Positions 8,497 through 19,165 of a stretch of DNA of 33,179 nucleotides are shown here, in pieces (positions within the stretch are counted from its first letter, which is position 1; the number at the start of each line of letters is the position of its first letter). A program made the translations under genes and the position numbers. Location of the stretch: NCBI GenBank assembly GCA_913047675.1, contig CAJWTO010000011.1, positions 1-33,179 on the forward strand, written 5' to 3'. The notes under the pieces are model-generated. The model was not told where the DNA came from, did not search any database, and was given only the letters and a program-made list of their open reading frames with translations. This DNA is from an uncultured Pseudomonadota bacterium (GTDB lineage: Bacteria > Pseudomonadota > Gammaproteobacteria > Ga0077536).

Positions 8497-9297
8497 TTAG
8501 TGACCTAAAGCTTCTAGCGTCTTGAGTGCTAGCCTCTCGTACTCTGTTATGGTCAAATCCTCAGCGCGACTTTTCGGATCTATTTCCGCCTGCTTGATGA
8601 CGTCACTAGGTATAAGAGATTTCAAGGAATTAGTAAGAGTTTTTCTGCGAGTAGCGAAAGCTAGCCTCACAATCTTTTCGAAATACACATCAATTTCCGG
8701 ATTCTTTGTATTATTGATTGGTTGAAATCGGACAACTGCAGATTGCACTTTTGGTTGCGGACAAAACGAGGCGGCACTCACCTCAAATTTATAGCTGATA
8801 TGGGCCTGTCTTTGGGCCATAATTGACAATCGGCCGTACGAGCGAGCACCCGCTTTGGCGGTTAGACGCAATGCCACCTCTTTTTGCAGCATGAAGATCA
8901 TTTCTGACCAAAGTGACCTGAGCGTCACTAAGTTCATTATCAAAGGAGTCGCTATGTTATACGGAAGATTTCCTATTATTTTCCATGCGGTCGATCGTTC
9001 CCGGAGAATTTCTAGGTCGAAATTCATTATATCCGAGTTGTGCAACTCGAAGTTTGGAATATCTGCATAGTGTTCTACCAAGCTTCTGGCAAGATCACGG
9101 TCCACTTCTATTGCCGTAATCGCAGCTTTTGTGCGAACAAGTAGATCTGTAAGAGCTCCCGTACCCGGCCCTATTTCAATTATATGATCTGTATGCTGGG
9201 GCTTGATTAATTGAATAATCTGCGCCACAACATAGTCGTCGATTAAAAAGTTTTGCCCCAAGCGTTTTTTCGCTCTGGGAATTGCTAGTCGTTTCAA
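8497..9297 (-). CDS. rsmA: 16S rRNA (adenine(1518)-N(6)/adenine(1519)-N(6))-dimethyltransferase
   Basis: 266 aa; RAKKRLGQNFLIDDYVV, IIEIGPGTGALTDLL, IIGNLPYNIATPLI. TTG start overlaps the pdxA stop (TTGA). Confidence 0.98.
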   Translation of the reverse strand: MKRLAIPRAKKRLGQNFLIDDYVVAQIIQLIKPQHTDHIIEIGPGTGALTDLLVRTKAAITAIEVDRDLARSLVEHYADIPNFELHNSDIMNFDLEILRERSTAWKIIGNLPYNIATPLIMNLVTLRSLWSEMIFMLQKEVALRLTAKAGARSYGRLSIMAQRQAHISYKFEVSAASFCPQPKVQSAVVRFQPINNTKNPEIDVYFEKIVRLAFATRRKTLTNSLKSLIPSDVIKQAEIDPKSRAEDLTITEYERLALKTLEALGH

Positions 9298-10313
9298 GAG
9301 ATTTTACTGATATTAATCGCAAGTTCGAGTGCCGCTTCGACACTACCGGAATCTACATTCCCGGAGCCAGCGATATCGAGGGCAGTGCCATGATCGACCG
9401 AACTCCTGATTATGGGAAGCCCCAGAGTGAGGTTGACGCTACTACCAAATCCAATAGTCTTTAGCGCAACCAGCCCTTGATCATGGTACATGGCAACTAT
9501 GGCGTCGTACTCTTTCCTAGCTGCATCTGTAAACGCGCTATCCGCAGACACAGGACCATTCACGATAATGTCTTTCAAACGAAGCTTTTCTAGGGCCGGC
9601 TTAATTATACTTTCTTCTTCTTGTCCTAGGTGTCCACCTTCTCCAGCATGCGGATTAAGGCCGCAGATTTGAATACGCGGATTTCGGATGCCGAACTTTC
9701 CAATCAACTCTCGATGTACAATTTCAACAACTTCTACTATTTTTCTTTGATTGATTTGACTCGGGACTTTGGAAAGGGGGATGTGGGTCGTGAGCAGTAC
9801 TACCCTCAATGTGTCTGATGTAAGCATCATTACGGGTAGGGGGGCGTTTAATCGTTCAGCAATATATTCGGTGTGACCTGTGAACGAGATTCCAGCATTG
9901 TTAATGATTTCTTTATTTATCGGGCCGGTAACCATTGCATCTAGCTTACCGCTTACGCAGTTATCTACCGCTTTGTCTAAGCATTCGAGAACATAAGGGC
10001 CATTTAATGGATCGGGAGTCCCTACACAAGTCGGATTAGGACACGTACTGGCTATTAGTTGGATATAGCCAGGAGGCACTTTGACCGCCTGATTAGCATC
10101 GCGTATTTCGATGATTTTTATTTGCTGGCCAATGGCTGATGCCCGAGCAGAAATCACTTCAGGATCAGCAAAAAAAACTATAGTCTCTTCTCGCGGGCGA
10201 GTTACCAAAGAAAGCGCCAGATCCGGACCAACGCCTGCAGGTTCTCCAGTAGTGAACGCTATTTTAGTAACTTTTTTCTCTTTTTCATTTTCTGTATTCG
10301 ACATAGGCTTCAT
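9294..10313 (-). CDS. pdxA: 4-hydroxythreonine-4-phosphate dehydrogenase
   Basis: 339 aa; FTTGEPAGVGPDLALSL, TGPINKEIINNAGISFTGHTEYIAE, GLNPHAGEGGHLGQEE, YHDQGLVALKTIGF. Start at 10313 or second Met at 10304. Confidence 0.97.
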   Translation of the reverse strand: MKPMSNTENEKEKKVTKIAFTTGEPAGVGPDLALSLVTRPREETIVFFADPEVISARASAIGQQIKIIEIRDANQAVKVPPGYIQLIASTCPNPTCVGTPDPLNGPYVLECLDKAVDNCVSGKLDAMVTGPINKEIINNAGISFTGHTEYIAERLNAPLPVMMLTSDTLRVVLLTTHIPLSKVPSQINQRKIVEVVEIVHRELIGKFGIRNPRIQICGLNPHAGEGGHLGQEEESIIKPALEKLRLKDIIVNGPVSADSAFTDAARKEYDAIVAMYHDQGLVALKTIGFGSSVNLTLGLPIIRSSVDHGTALDIAGSGNVDSGSVEAALELAINISKIS

Positions 10314-11613
10314 CTCGCAGTCGCCTTAACCAAAATTGCCGCCGTTCGTCTAGTTTTTGTTGGCGGATAGCGCGCCTCGCCCGGTCATGTTTTATTTCCT
10401 CGGAACCATCAAACATTCTCTTTTCCACTACCTGTAATATGTGAAAGCCAAATTCTGATTCAAACGGTGGACTAATTACACCGACTTCAATAGCAGTCAT
10501 TATCTCATCGAATTCAGGCACCATCTGACCTTCATTAACCCAGCCGAGATCTCCACCTTGAAGCGCAGAGGTTCGATCGTCAGAATTATTTTTAGCCATA
10601 TCTGCAAAAATCACATCTCCGTCAATTTCTAACCGCATTTTAAGCTGATTAATTCTATTGAGAGCCTGTGTTTCGGTGACAAGTGCGTTGGGTTTGATCA
10701 ATATATGCCGAGTCTTATATTGTGGAATCATAAAGTCTTCGATACTTCTCTTTTCGGTGAGCTCGATAATATGATAGCCACTCGGGTTGGTTATGATCCC
10801 ACTATGCTCTCCTACTGACAACGTGCTGACGGAGTCAGCAAAAAGGCTAGGGATCTCGGTTCCTTTTCGCCATCCCAGATCTCCACCCTCGAGAGCTTGT
10901 TGCCCATCAGAAACACTAATTGCGACGTCTGCAAAAGGAGTTCCTAACTCTATGACATTATGCGCTTCTGTGGCCTTATCTCGAGCTATCTTCCGTTCAC
11001 TATCAGTCGCACCGCTCGGAGTCGAAATCAAAATATGAGATATACGGTACTCTTGATCATCTGCCGCCGCAGACTCATTGCGGAGGTAGTTCTGTATTTC
11101 CGACTCTCGGACTCGCACGCGATCGTCCACCTGAGACTTTCTGAGCTTGGAGATCAATATCTCTTGTCTTATTTGATCTCTAAACACGTCAAATTCATAA
11201 TTTTCTGAAGCTAGTATTTCTTTGAACTGCGGGAGAGATAGATTATTTTGCTCCGCCATATCAGAAATAGCTAACGCTAAGGCATCCTCAGTTACTTCAA
11301 TTTTGTTTTCGCTTGCCACCTGTAGTTGAATTTTTTCCAGCACTAGACGCTCAAGAACCTGTCTTTCTAATACTGAATTAGGAGGCATTCGAGTACCTTG
11401 CTGTTCAATTTGGAATTTCACTTTGTCCATTTGGCTGGCAAGTTCACTTTCCATAACCACATCTTGCTCAGCTACAACGATTATTTTATCGAGCTCTTCT
11501 GCACCGGCGTTAGCTGTCGAGCAAAGCATAATGAGCGTAACCGTTGTTAGGAGATTACGTCGGTTGATTAATTTAATCTCTAGTAAGCGAAAAATTTGAA
11601 ATTTATTAAACAT
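10285..11613 (-). CDS. surA: Periplasmic chaperone / peptidylprolyl isomerase SurA
   Basis: 442 aa; signal sequence ending STANA, SurA N-domain, two parvulin repeats (EYRISHILIS...GGDLGWRKG; YKTRHILIK...GGDLGWVNEGQMVPEF). Confidence 0.97.
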   Translation of the reverse strand: MFNKFQIFRLLEIKLINRRNLLTTVTLIMLCSTANAGAEELDKIIVVAEQDVVMESELASQMDKVKFQIEQQGTRMPPNSVLERQVLERLVLEKIQLQVASENKIEVTEDALALAISDMAEQNNLSLPQFKEILASENYEFDVFRDQIRQEILISKLRKSQVDDRVRVRESEIQNYLRNESAAADDQEYRISHILISTPSGATDSERKIARDKATEAHNVIELGTPFADVAISVSDGQQALEGGDLGWRKGTEIPSLFADSVSTLSVGEHSGIITNPSGYHIIELTEKRSIEDFMIPQYKTRHILIKPNALVTETQALNRINQLKMRLEIDGDVIFADMAKNNSDDRTSALQGGDLGWVNEGQMVPEFDEIMTAIEVGVISPPFESEFGFHILQVVEKRMFDGSEEIKHDRARRAIRQQKLDERRQFWLRRLRDEAYVEYRK

Positions 11614-11708
11614 ATGCGCGCTTTAATTAATTTGTATACGAATTATAGACTAAAATTACGAATTTTAGACATTTGGTTTCGGTATGCAAATCTATTTTGA
11701 GACTTAGG

Positions 11709-13982
11709 TCAAAATTGGCTGGTCGCTTCGGGCAAATAGCGTGTTGTCAGAGGGTCCCGCCCTTTCCCGAGGCCGCCTAATCCCCTGAGTCGTACCTGTA
11801 TAAAGACACCTGTTACGTATTCTGACTGTCCGCTCGCTTTATTTCCATTCAAGTATCTCTGACCGATCACCCGAAGACCCCAACAGCAACTTTCGTATTC
11901 CAAGCCGCCGAATGCCTCAATTGTTTTCTTTTCTTCTATCGAGTAACTCCAGAGTCCGATAATAGACGTATCTGGTAGCGAATTGATCGGTAAGCGGAAC
12001 ACCGCATCGGTCTGTTTGATATTATCTAAATTTTTGTGCGGCGCTCTGGTAAATCTATAAGCAATTTTAGCAAGCGTATTACTATTTGGTGCATAGTCTA
12101 GAGAAATCGCTTTACGCTCAAAGTTTGTTTGTTTGGGATTCCACACAAAGGAACCTTTAATAGTTAGGTCTGGTTGAGGATTTAGGTCAAAACCTCCAAA
12201 CAAACTGGACAATGTATTTTTAGAGTAAGTTTGATTTGGCAAACTGATTTCTCTTTTCTCTAAGTGGAATACTTGCCCGAGATTGAATGCGAGAAATTGG
12301 CGTCCAGTTTCTTTGCTAGTAATTCGCGAGTTAATACCAGCGCTTATGCGGTTGGCATCGCCGATTCTATCTCCTCCAAAACCAGAGATCCCTCCCGAGA
12401 ATCGATTAGGCAGATACATTGTGTGAGGATTTATGTCCATCGTACCAGTATCAAAAACGGGCAGATTATCTTGGTTAACTTTTGGTATATAAACGTAGTA
12501 AATACGTGGCTCTAAGGTTTGGAAAAGATTAAACCCCATTAGAGAAAAGTCTCTTTCAGCGAATAACGTCGCGTCTAATGTTATTACAGGAACGGTACGG
12601 GACTCATCTTCATAAATCGAAGCGGGATCATCATTAAAGTATTCGGTATGGGAGATCATAAATTTAGGAGTTACCTTAATGAATGATTTGCTATAGTCGT
12701 AGGAGATAGAGGGAGCAACTGTAGTTCTTATACTGGTTAGGCTGTCGTCTCGGTTAAAGTAAGTAAAATCGGCTTCAAAATTAGGTTGCAACGCGAATAC
12801 TTTAGGTAAGTTTTTTTTCCTAAATTCAATTTTTGGCAATAGTTGGTACGGCTTCGCTCCAGCGGGGAGGCTTCGGTTAACACTCTGGTATGCTTGCGTT
12901 AGCGCTGAGACATAATAAGACGCATTTTCGTAAACAAATTCTGCTTTTCTATCCATAAAACTCTGGGAAGATTGGCCAATCGTTGTGCCGAAATCTTGAA
13001 AATATTGATCATCCGAAAGATTCGAAAAGAGAATATCGATTCGTCCCTTATTTTCAAATATCCGGTGATGATGTTCTGCTCTGATATAAGATCGATCTTG
13101 CTTATCTTTGATTTTATCTCTTACTAAATACTCCACGTCTATAGAACCCGCGTAGTCGTGGTTTAGGTACCTATACTCGGTGTCTACTAGTACGCCTCTG
13201 TCTTGCATAAAGCGAGGGGCAATTGTTGCATCTTGAGTCGGTGCAATATTCCAGTAATAGGGCACTTGCGTATCGAAGCCTGATTCATTACTCGTGCCAA
13301 AAATAGGTGCTAAGAATCCCGATTTTCTTTTTTGACTAGTAGGGAAATTAATATACGGCATGTAAAAGACCGGGATATCGCGAAAACGGATGATGGCGTT
13401 GCTGGCTGAAGCGCGTTCATTGTTATGGTCAATTCTGATAGCACTTGCATTCAGTTTCCAAGTTTCATTAGATACCGGGCAAGTGGTGTACTTAACGTTT
13501 TTTAAAATACTTATCTCATTTGCAGAGTCGTGTTCAATGACCGCAGCTTTTCCGCGCCCCAGACTTTCATTCAACCAATACTGACCATCATTCAGTCTGG
13601 CAGTCTCGTTCAGAGAGTTAAAATGAAGGCTGTCTCCAGACCAAATAGCTCCTTTACTCCAAAGATGAGCACGACCTTCCGCATCATAAAGTCCTGTATT
13701 TTTATCGTAGGTGATGACTTCAGCACGTATAGCTTGGAGACCTTTAATAACCTCTACATTGCCATGGAATTGACTGCGCCCGGATTCGACAATTCGAGAG
13801 TTATCTGCACGAATTTCAGTGCTTTCGAGATCGATTCCTGGATCTGCATGCATAGGCCTATCAGGAACAAGTTGATTATTAGGGCAAAAACTCCAGGCAC
13901 TATTAGTCTCAGATCCCGCAGCAGTGACTACTTGCGAAGCAGAAAGTATAGCTGCGAGAACGGAAACAGCGAGTATTCTCAG
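11709..13982 (-). CDS. lptD: LPS-assembly protein LptD; proposed start is CTG at 13982, not the track's ATG at 13853
   Basis: Track ORF is LptD (OstA/beta-barrel; YTTCPVSNETWKL, YESCCWGLRV). Upstream in-frame translation adds (L/M)RILAVSVLAAILSASQVVTAAGSETNSAWSFCPNNQLVPDRP, i.e. signal peptide plus the N-terminal Cys. GAGG lies 7 nt before the CTG; no ATG/GTG/TTG in frame back to the stop at 14091-14093. Confidence 0.85.
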   Translation of the reverse strand: MRILAVSVLAAILSASQVVTAAGSETNSAWSFCPNNQLVPDRPMHADPGIDLESTEIRADNSRIVESGRSQFHGNVEVIKGLQAIRAEVITYDKNTGLYDAEGRAHLWSKGAIWSGDSLHFNSLNETARLNDGQYWLNESLGRGKAAVIEHDSANEISILKNVKYTTCPVSNETWKLNASAIRIDHNNERASASNAIIRFRDIPVFYMPYINFPTSQKRKSGFLAPIFGTSNESGFDTQVPYYWNIAPTQDATIAPRFMQDRGVLVDTEYRYLNHDYAGSIDVEYLVRDKIKDKQDRSYIRAEHHHRIFENKGRIDILFSNLSDDQYFQDFGTTIGQSSQSFMDRKAEFVYENASYYVSALTQAYQSVNRSLPAGAKPYQLLPKIEFRKKNLPKVFALQPNFEADFTYFNRDDSLTSIRTTVAPSISYDYSKSFIKVTPKFMISHTEYFNDDPASIYEDESRTVPVITLDATLFAERDFSLMGFNLFQTLEPRIYYVYIPKVNQDNLPVFDTGTMDINPHTMYLPNRFSGGISGFGGDRIGDANRISAGINSRITSKETGRQFLAFNLGQVFHLEKREISLPNQTYSKNTLSSLFGGFDLNPQPDLTIKGSFVWNPKQTNFERKAISLDYAPNSNTLAKIAYRFTRAPHKNLDNIKQTDAVFRLPINSLPDTSIIGLWSYSIEEKKTIEAFGGLEYESCCWGLRVIGQRYLNGNKASGQSEYVTGVFIQVRLRGLGGLGKGRDPLTTRYLPEATSQF

Positions 13983-14139
13983 ATTGACGCCTCGTTTGCA
14001 AAAATAGCTTGGAAGTTTAACTTTCTTATCCTTATTCAGTTTTAAAAACTTACTGTAAAAATCGCACAGATTACACTCAGCTTCAACACGTTATTTACAC
14101 TATCTGCGAGGTGCTTACTTTGGGTCCGGTACTAAGCCC

Positions 14140-14742
14140 TTAGAGCGTCGATTTAGTTCCGTTATTTATATGAGCTGAAATCTTTTTAATTTTCCCATCC
14201 GCTGTGGGGGAGAGCAAAATTTCAAGTCTATCTTCGTTGTTCAAGGGTAAGAGTTCCGCGAGTCTATATGCTACCCATGCAGCATCGTCTAGGTGCCAAG
14301 GCTTAGGGGGTGCTATTTCTGCCAAACTTTCCAGGACTTCGGACAAAAGCTTGGATAAACGAGAAAGTTCAAACTCGGACGTCCCATCGTCTTGACTTGT
14401 TATTACCGGATCGATTGTTGCAACATTTAATCCGTCTTTCCGCTGTTCACTCTGAACAACCTCAAATAAAGAAGTACCTTTGGCAACTATATGCAATAGG
14501 CCATCTTCGCCTTGATCAAAAGTTTCTATATGGGCAAGGGTACCTACTTTATGAAAACTAACAGGACCTCGAGTTTCCCTCCCCGATTTCATGAGTACTA
14601 CTCCAAATTCCTTTTTCTCTCGTAGGCATGCACTGACCATGTCTATATATCGTGGCTCAAATATTTTGAGAGGCAAGATACTGTCTGGGAATAACACTAA
14701 ATTCAACGGAAAAATTGGTACTTCATTAGGTGCGAATATCAT
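14140..14742 (-). CDS. LON peptidase substrate-binding (N-terminal) domain protein
   Basis: 200 aa; VPIFPLNLVLFPDSILPLKIFEPRYIDMVSACLREKKEFGVVLM is the Lon N-domain pattern; no ATPase/protease domain. Confidence 0.9.
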   Translation of the reverse strand: MIFAPNEVPIFPLNLVLFPDSILPLKIFEPRYIDMVSACLREKKEFGVVLMKSGRETRGPVSFHKVGTLAHIETFDQGEDGLLHIVAKGTSLFEVVQSEQRKDGLNVATIDPVITSQDDGTSEFELSRLSKLLSEVLESLAEIAPPKPWHLDDAAWVAYRLAELLPLNNEDRLEILLSPTADGKIKKISAHINNGTKSTL

Positions 14743-16106
14743 ATTGTCTCAATTACCTCAATTTGTTGAATGATTCGAGTGGGTAGATTTTCCGAGGCCC
14801 CATTGCTCATGATAATCACACTATCTCCTTTTTCTGCTATATCAGCGACTTTTTGCACTATTACCTCAGATTCTTCCGCAATAACTACGTTAGATAAAGT
14901 TTTTAGAGCATCTGCTAAGTCCCATTTTAAATCTGTCGGCTTCAAGACTAGAATTAGATCGGCGCTTTCAAGAGCTGCGGCCAATGCAGATTTATGCACT
15001 CCCATAACCATTGTGTTCGACCGGAGTTCAAGTACTGCTATCAATTTCTTAGTATTTACATACTTTTTTATGGCAGTGAGCGACGAAGCTATAGCCGACG
15101 GATGGTGTGCAAAATCATCATAGACACGAATAGCGCGAGGTGTTCCGATAAGCTGTAACCTTCTACTAGCATTAGCAAATAATGGAAGTTGATTGATTGT
15201 ATGTTGTAAATCCTTTGTGACTAACGCGAGAGCTCCTAAGGCCGCAGCAACATTCCAGGCATTATGTAATCCAAGTAGAGGTGTAGGGACTTTGAAAACG
15301 GTGCCGTCTCTGGTGGTTAGTGTTATTTTTTTTTCTGACAACTCTTCGAAATTGACCATCCAAGTATCAGATTGTTTCGAACCAAATGTTTCCGTTTTTG
15401 ACCAGCACCCTAATTTTATTAGCTGTTCTATCTCGGTATAGTCTGATGGAAATACGATCACCGAGTCGGCTGACATCGTTCTTATAAGATGATGAAATTG
15501 TCTGATGATATCTTGGAGGGAATCAAATATATCCGCATGGTCATACTCTAAATTGTTGATAATGAGGATATTCGGCTGGTAGTGTATAAATTTTGATCTT
15601 TTATCGAAAAAAGCAGTATCGTATTCGTCTGCTTCTATTATGAAGTAGTCTGATTGCCCTAATCGAGCACAAACGTCGAAGTTTTCGGGGACACCTCCGA
15701 TAAGGAAGCCTGGTTTTAGTCCGGCGCTTTCGAATAGCCACGCAACAAGGCTCGATACGGTTGTCTTACCATGAGTCCCGGCGACAGCTATTACAAAACG
15801 GTCCTGCAGAATATTATTTTTTAGCCACTCTGGTCCAGAAATATAGGGTATCCGATTACTGAGCACATATTCGACTGCCAGGTTGCCTCTCGAAAGGGCG
15901 TTCCCAATCACTACTAGGTCAGGACGGTCATCAAAGACGCTAACGTCGTACCCTTCAGCTACTTTGATACCTAGTTCATCAAGAATATCGCTCATAGGAG
16001 GATAAATCTTGTTGTCACTACCGGTTACTTTGTGCCCTTTTGCTTTTGCTAAGGTGGCTATCCCTGCCATAAAAGTCCCACCGACACCTAGAATATGAAT
16101 GTGCAT
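14739..16106 (-). CDS. mpl: UDP-N-acetylmuramate:L-alanyl-gamma-D-glutamyl-meso-diaminopimelate ligase
   Basis: 455 aa Mur-ligase; MHIHILGVGGTFMAGIATLAKAKGHKVTGSD, VAGTHGKTTVSSLVAW, DDFAHHPSAI. ATGA overlap with the downstream gene. Confidence 0.96.
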   Translation of the reverse strand: MHIHILGVGGTFMAGIATLAKAKGHKVTGSDNKIYPPMSDILDELGIKVAEGYDVSVFDDRPDLVVIGNALSRGNLAVEYVLSNRIPYISGPEWLKNNILQDRFVIAVAGTHGKTTVSSLVAWLFESAGLKPGFLIGGVPENFDVCARLGQSDYFIIEADEYDTAFFDKRSKFIHYQPNILIINNLEYDHADIFDSLQDIIRQFHHLIRTMSADSVIVFPSDYTEIEQLIKLGCWSKTETFGSKQSDTWMVNFEELSEKKITLTTRDGTVFKVPTPLLGLHNAWNVAAALGALALVTKDLQHTINQLPLFANASRRLQLIGTPRAIRVYDDFAHHPSAIASSLTAIKKYVNTKKLIAVLELRSNTMVMGVHKSALAAALESADLILVLKPTDLKWDLADALKTLSNVVIAEESEVIVQKVADIAEKGDSVIIMSNGASENLPTRIIQQIEVIETI

Positions 16107-16117
16107 AAATTAGCTCA

Positions 16118-16627
16118 CTAGACCGCTATCTTAGAATAAAAGAAGGTGAGTATTTGCCATAGGCAAAAAGCATATCCGATCGCTATTAAAAAGGCTCGAC
16201 CAAATCCGATCTCCATAGAGTGGGTTAAGACTTTTGCCGTTGCACTAAGATTCCAAATCAGGATTGCAGGCCGAAAAATAATGAGAAGGCTAGGAGGCAA
16301 TACTACGATTAACAGGTACGCGAAAATACCTATGATCGCTCCTACACCCATCAACGCCGAGAGCGTTTTGCTTAACCGCTCATGCTTCTTTGAGTAAAGT
16401 AAAATAGTTGCAGTTAAAACGATTAAAGTCAGACACTCGAGGAGGGACAGTACAGCTGCTAGAGAAATTTTTTCATAATTTAGATTTATCAACAAACTGA
16501 CGAAAAAATTCGCCGAAAGTGACGCCAAGAATATGTTTCTTGAGCCCTTTAGAGTTTCTGGGGAAGCCTTCAAGCAAGCTATCTCCCAAAAGATACCGAT
16601 AGTTTTCAATGAGAAAATTTTAACCAC
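16118..16627 (-). CDS. Hypothetical multi-TM membrane protein (Yip1-like, tentative)
   Basis: 169 aa, about 5 hydrophobic segments; no motif I recognise with certainty; same strand, 11 bp upstream of mpl. Confidence 0.7.
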   Translation of the reverse strand: MVKIFSLKTIGIFWEIACLKASPETLKGSRNIFLASLSANFFVSLLINLNYEKISLAAVLSLLECLTLIVLTATILLYSKKHERLSKTLSALMGVGAIIGIFAYLLIVVLPPSLLIIFRPAILIWNLSATAKVLTHSMEIGFGRAFLIAIGYAFCLWQILTFFYSKIAV

Positions 16628-16722
16628 ATGTTTCTGAAACAGTTTTCTAATAGATAAGTCATTCTTATTTGACGTATCCTACAATTCATTCTCACTATTT
16701 ATTCTAGCTATCGTAAAGCTTT

Positions 16723-17961
16723 TTAAGCGATCGTTTCAGAACGAAAGTTTTTTTTAATATATTCTTCAAGGAGCTGCTTGAATTCGCCAGCTATATTGTC
16801 TCCTCTAAGCGTCACATGTTTTTCGCCATCCACGAAAACTGGTGCAGATAAACCTTCTCCAGTGCCAGGCAGACTTATCCCAATATTCGCGTGTTTACTC
16901 TCTCCGGGACCATTGACCACGCATCCCATTACGGCGAGACTTAAGTCTTCAACACCTGGGAATTTATTTTTCCAAATTGGCATTTGTGTTCTGATATAGG
17001 CTTGGATATCTTGGGCTAATTCTTGGAAAACAGTACTGGTGGTTCGTCCGCAACCTGGACACGCTGTGACAAGTGGACTAAATGACCGAAGGCCCATAGT
17101 TTGCAGCAATTCCTGGGCTACGATTACTTCTTGGGTTCGATCGCCGCCTGGCTCCGGTGTGAGAGAAATCCTAATTGTGTCGCCAATTCCTTGCTGCATC
17201 AGAATAGCCATAGCAGCTGATGACGCAACTATGCCTTTTGAACCCATGCCGGCCTCCGTTAACCCAAGGTGCAATGGGTATTCGCATTCGTCCGCTAGAC
17301 GTTGGTAAACTACGACTAAATCCTGAACATCACTGCATTTGCAAGAGAGGATAATTTTTTCCCTCGCTAGTCCAATTTTTTCGGCCTGTCGAGCGCTATC
17401 AATTGCCGAAAAAATTAGGGCGTCATAAGCTACTTCTTTGGCAGTTTTTGGTTGGGGAAGCAGGTTATTATCATCCATCATTTTAGCTACTAAAGCAGGA
17501 TCCAAACTGCCATAATTGACTCCGATCCGCACGGGCTTATTATTTTCTATAGCAGCCTCTATTATCGTAGAAAATTGAATGTCTTTCTTTCGACCACGAC
17601 CTACGTTCCCTGGATTTATTCGATACTTAGAAAGGGCTTGAGCACACTCGGGATACTTTGTAAGTAATGTATGACCGTTATAATGGAAGTCGCCGACAAG
17701 TGGGACATAACAACCTGTTGCGTCGAGGAGCTCTCGTATTTTTGAAACTTTGCTAGCCGCTTTTTCAGTATCCACGGTGATACGAACTAATTCCGATCCA
17801 GCCGCAGCCAGAGCTTGAATTTGCTTGGCCGTGCCAATGGCATCAGCTGTGTCGGTATTAGTCATGGACTGCACTACAATTGGCGCACCGCCGCCCACAG
17901 CTATTTCCCCCACTTTTGTTTGGGATGACAATCTTCGGTTATTAGAGCCTACAACAGCCAC
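16723..17961 (-). CDS. ispG: 4-hydroxy-3-methylbut-2-en-1-yl diphosphate synthase (flavodoxin)
   Basis: Protein with [66 protein letters not shown]. Track start 18042 gives a long non-conserved extension; GTG at 17961 ([11 protein letters not shown]...) is more likely. Confidence 0.96.
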   Translation of the reverse strand: MAVVGSNNRRLSSQTKVGEIAVGGGAPIVVQSMTNTDTADAIGTAKQIQALAAAGSELVRITVDTEKAASKVSKIRELLDATGCYVPLVGDFHYNGHTLLTKYPECAQALSKYRINPGNVGRGRKKDIQFSTIIEAAIENNKPVRIGVNYGSLDPALVAKMMDDNNLLPQPKTAKEVAYDALIFSAIDSARQAEKIGLAREKIILSCKCSDVQDLVVVYQRLADECEYPLHLGLTEAGMGSKGIVASSAAMAILMQQGIGDTIRISLTPEPGGDRTQEVIVAQELLQTMGLRSFSPLVTACPGCGRTTSTVFQELAQDIQAYIRTQMPIWKNKFPGVEDLSLAVMGCVVNGPGESKHANIGISLPGTGEGLSAPVFVDGEKHVTLRGDNIAGEFKQLLEEYIKKNFRSETIA

Positions 17962-18158
17962 ATTAATTCTCTTTGTATCACCAGCAAAAAATGATGTTTC
18001 TCCTATTATACACCTTGGTCGAACTGAATTACTAAAATACACTGCGGATTTTGGTTAAACGACGTAATATTTGCTCACAATTGTAGTTTTAAGTAAAAAA
18101 TTTTCGTATCCTTAGTCCGTGAAGTTCTTGTGCTTTTAACTATTTTTGGAACGTGTGT

Positions 18159-18554
18159 ATGAAGAAGAGACTCAGGACAGAAGAAGAGTGGAGAGAAATC
18201 CTATCTCCCGAGGCTTACCAAGTATGTAGGCTACAGGGGACAGAACCTCCATTTTCTGGGGAATATGACGGGTGCAAGAGTGCGGGGGTATACCGGTGTA
18301 TATGCTGCGATGCAGTGCTATTTGATTCAGAGCATAAGTTTGATTCGGGTTCAGGATGGCCTAGTTTTTTTCGCGCCCTTAATAGCGATACAGTTGAGTT
18401 GAGAAAAGATGAAAGTCACGGGATGATTCGAGTAGAAGTGGTGTGCGCTAATTGTGAAGCCCATCTCGGACATGTGTTTAATGATGGCCCGCGACCGACC
18501 GGCCAGCGTTACTGCATCAATTCGGTTGCATTGAGCCTTGACTTGGAAGCTTAA
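18159..18554 (+). CDS. msrB: Peptide-methionine (R)-S-oxide reductase
   Basis: [58 protein letters not shown]; two zinc CxxC motifs and catalytic Cys. Confidence 0.97.
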   Translation: MKKRLRTEEEWREILSPEAYQVCRLQGTEPPFSGEYDGCKSAGVYRCICCDAVLFDSEHKFDSGSGWPSFFRALNSDTVELRKDESHGMIRVEVVCANCEAHLGHVFNDGPRPTGQRYCINSVALSLDLEA

Positions 18555-18570
18555 TTTTTTACATAAGCTT
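18547..18570. terminator. Possible bidirectional terminator hairpin between msrB and dcd
   Basis: AAGCTTA-(ATTTTTTACA)-TAAGCTT, perfect 7-bp stem spanning the msrB stop; modest T-richness on both sides. Confidence 0.35.
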
Positions 18571-18577
18571 TTAAATG

Positions 18578-19144
18578 CTAAGCCTTCGGCAGAGTTACCC
18601 CTGTTTGGCCTTGATATTTACCGCTTCTGTCGGCATACGAAGTCTCGCACTCATCATCCGATTGTAAAAATATTAATTGGGCAACACCTTCATTCGCATA
18701 AATTTTAGCTGGTAGGGAAGTCGTGTTGGAGAATTCTAATGTGATGTGGCCTTCCCACTCTGGTTCTAACGGAGTTACGTTCACAATTATTCCGCATCGT
18801 GCATAAGTCGACTTACCGAGACAGATTGTCAGTATATCCCTAGGTATTCGAAAGTATTCTACAGTTCTGGCTAGTGCAAATGAGTTTGGAGGAACAACGC
18901 ATATGTCTCTGCTAACATCAATGAAATTTCCAGAGTCGAAATTTTTGGGATCTACCGTAGTTGAGTTTATGTTCGTAAAAACTTTGAATTCTGGAGCGCA
19001 TCGAACATCGTACCCATAGCTAGACGTACCGAAAGAGATGATCTTCTCGTTGTTAGCACTTCGCACTTGGTTTGGTTCAAAAGGCTCTATCAGTTGTGCT
19101 GTTTGCGCCATTTTTCTTATCCACTTGTCCGACTTTATGGGCAA
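18578..19144 (-). CDS. dcd: dCTP deaminase
   Basis: 188 aa; [90 protein letters not shown] start with AGGAG. Confidence 0.97.
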   Translation of the reverse strand: MPIKSDKWIRKMAQTAQLIEPFEPNQVRSANNEKIISFGTSSYGYDVRCAPEFKVFTNINSTTVDPKNFDSGNFIDVSRDICVVPPNSFALARTVEYFRIPRDILTICLGKSTYARCGIIVNVTPLEPEWEGHITLEFSNTTSLPAKIYANEGVAQLIFLQSDDECETSYADRSGKYQGQTGVTLPKA

Positions 19145-19165
19145 CTTTTTCTCCTGATAACTAGC

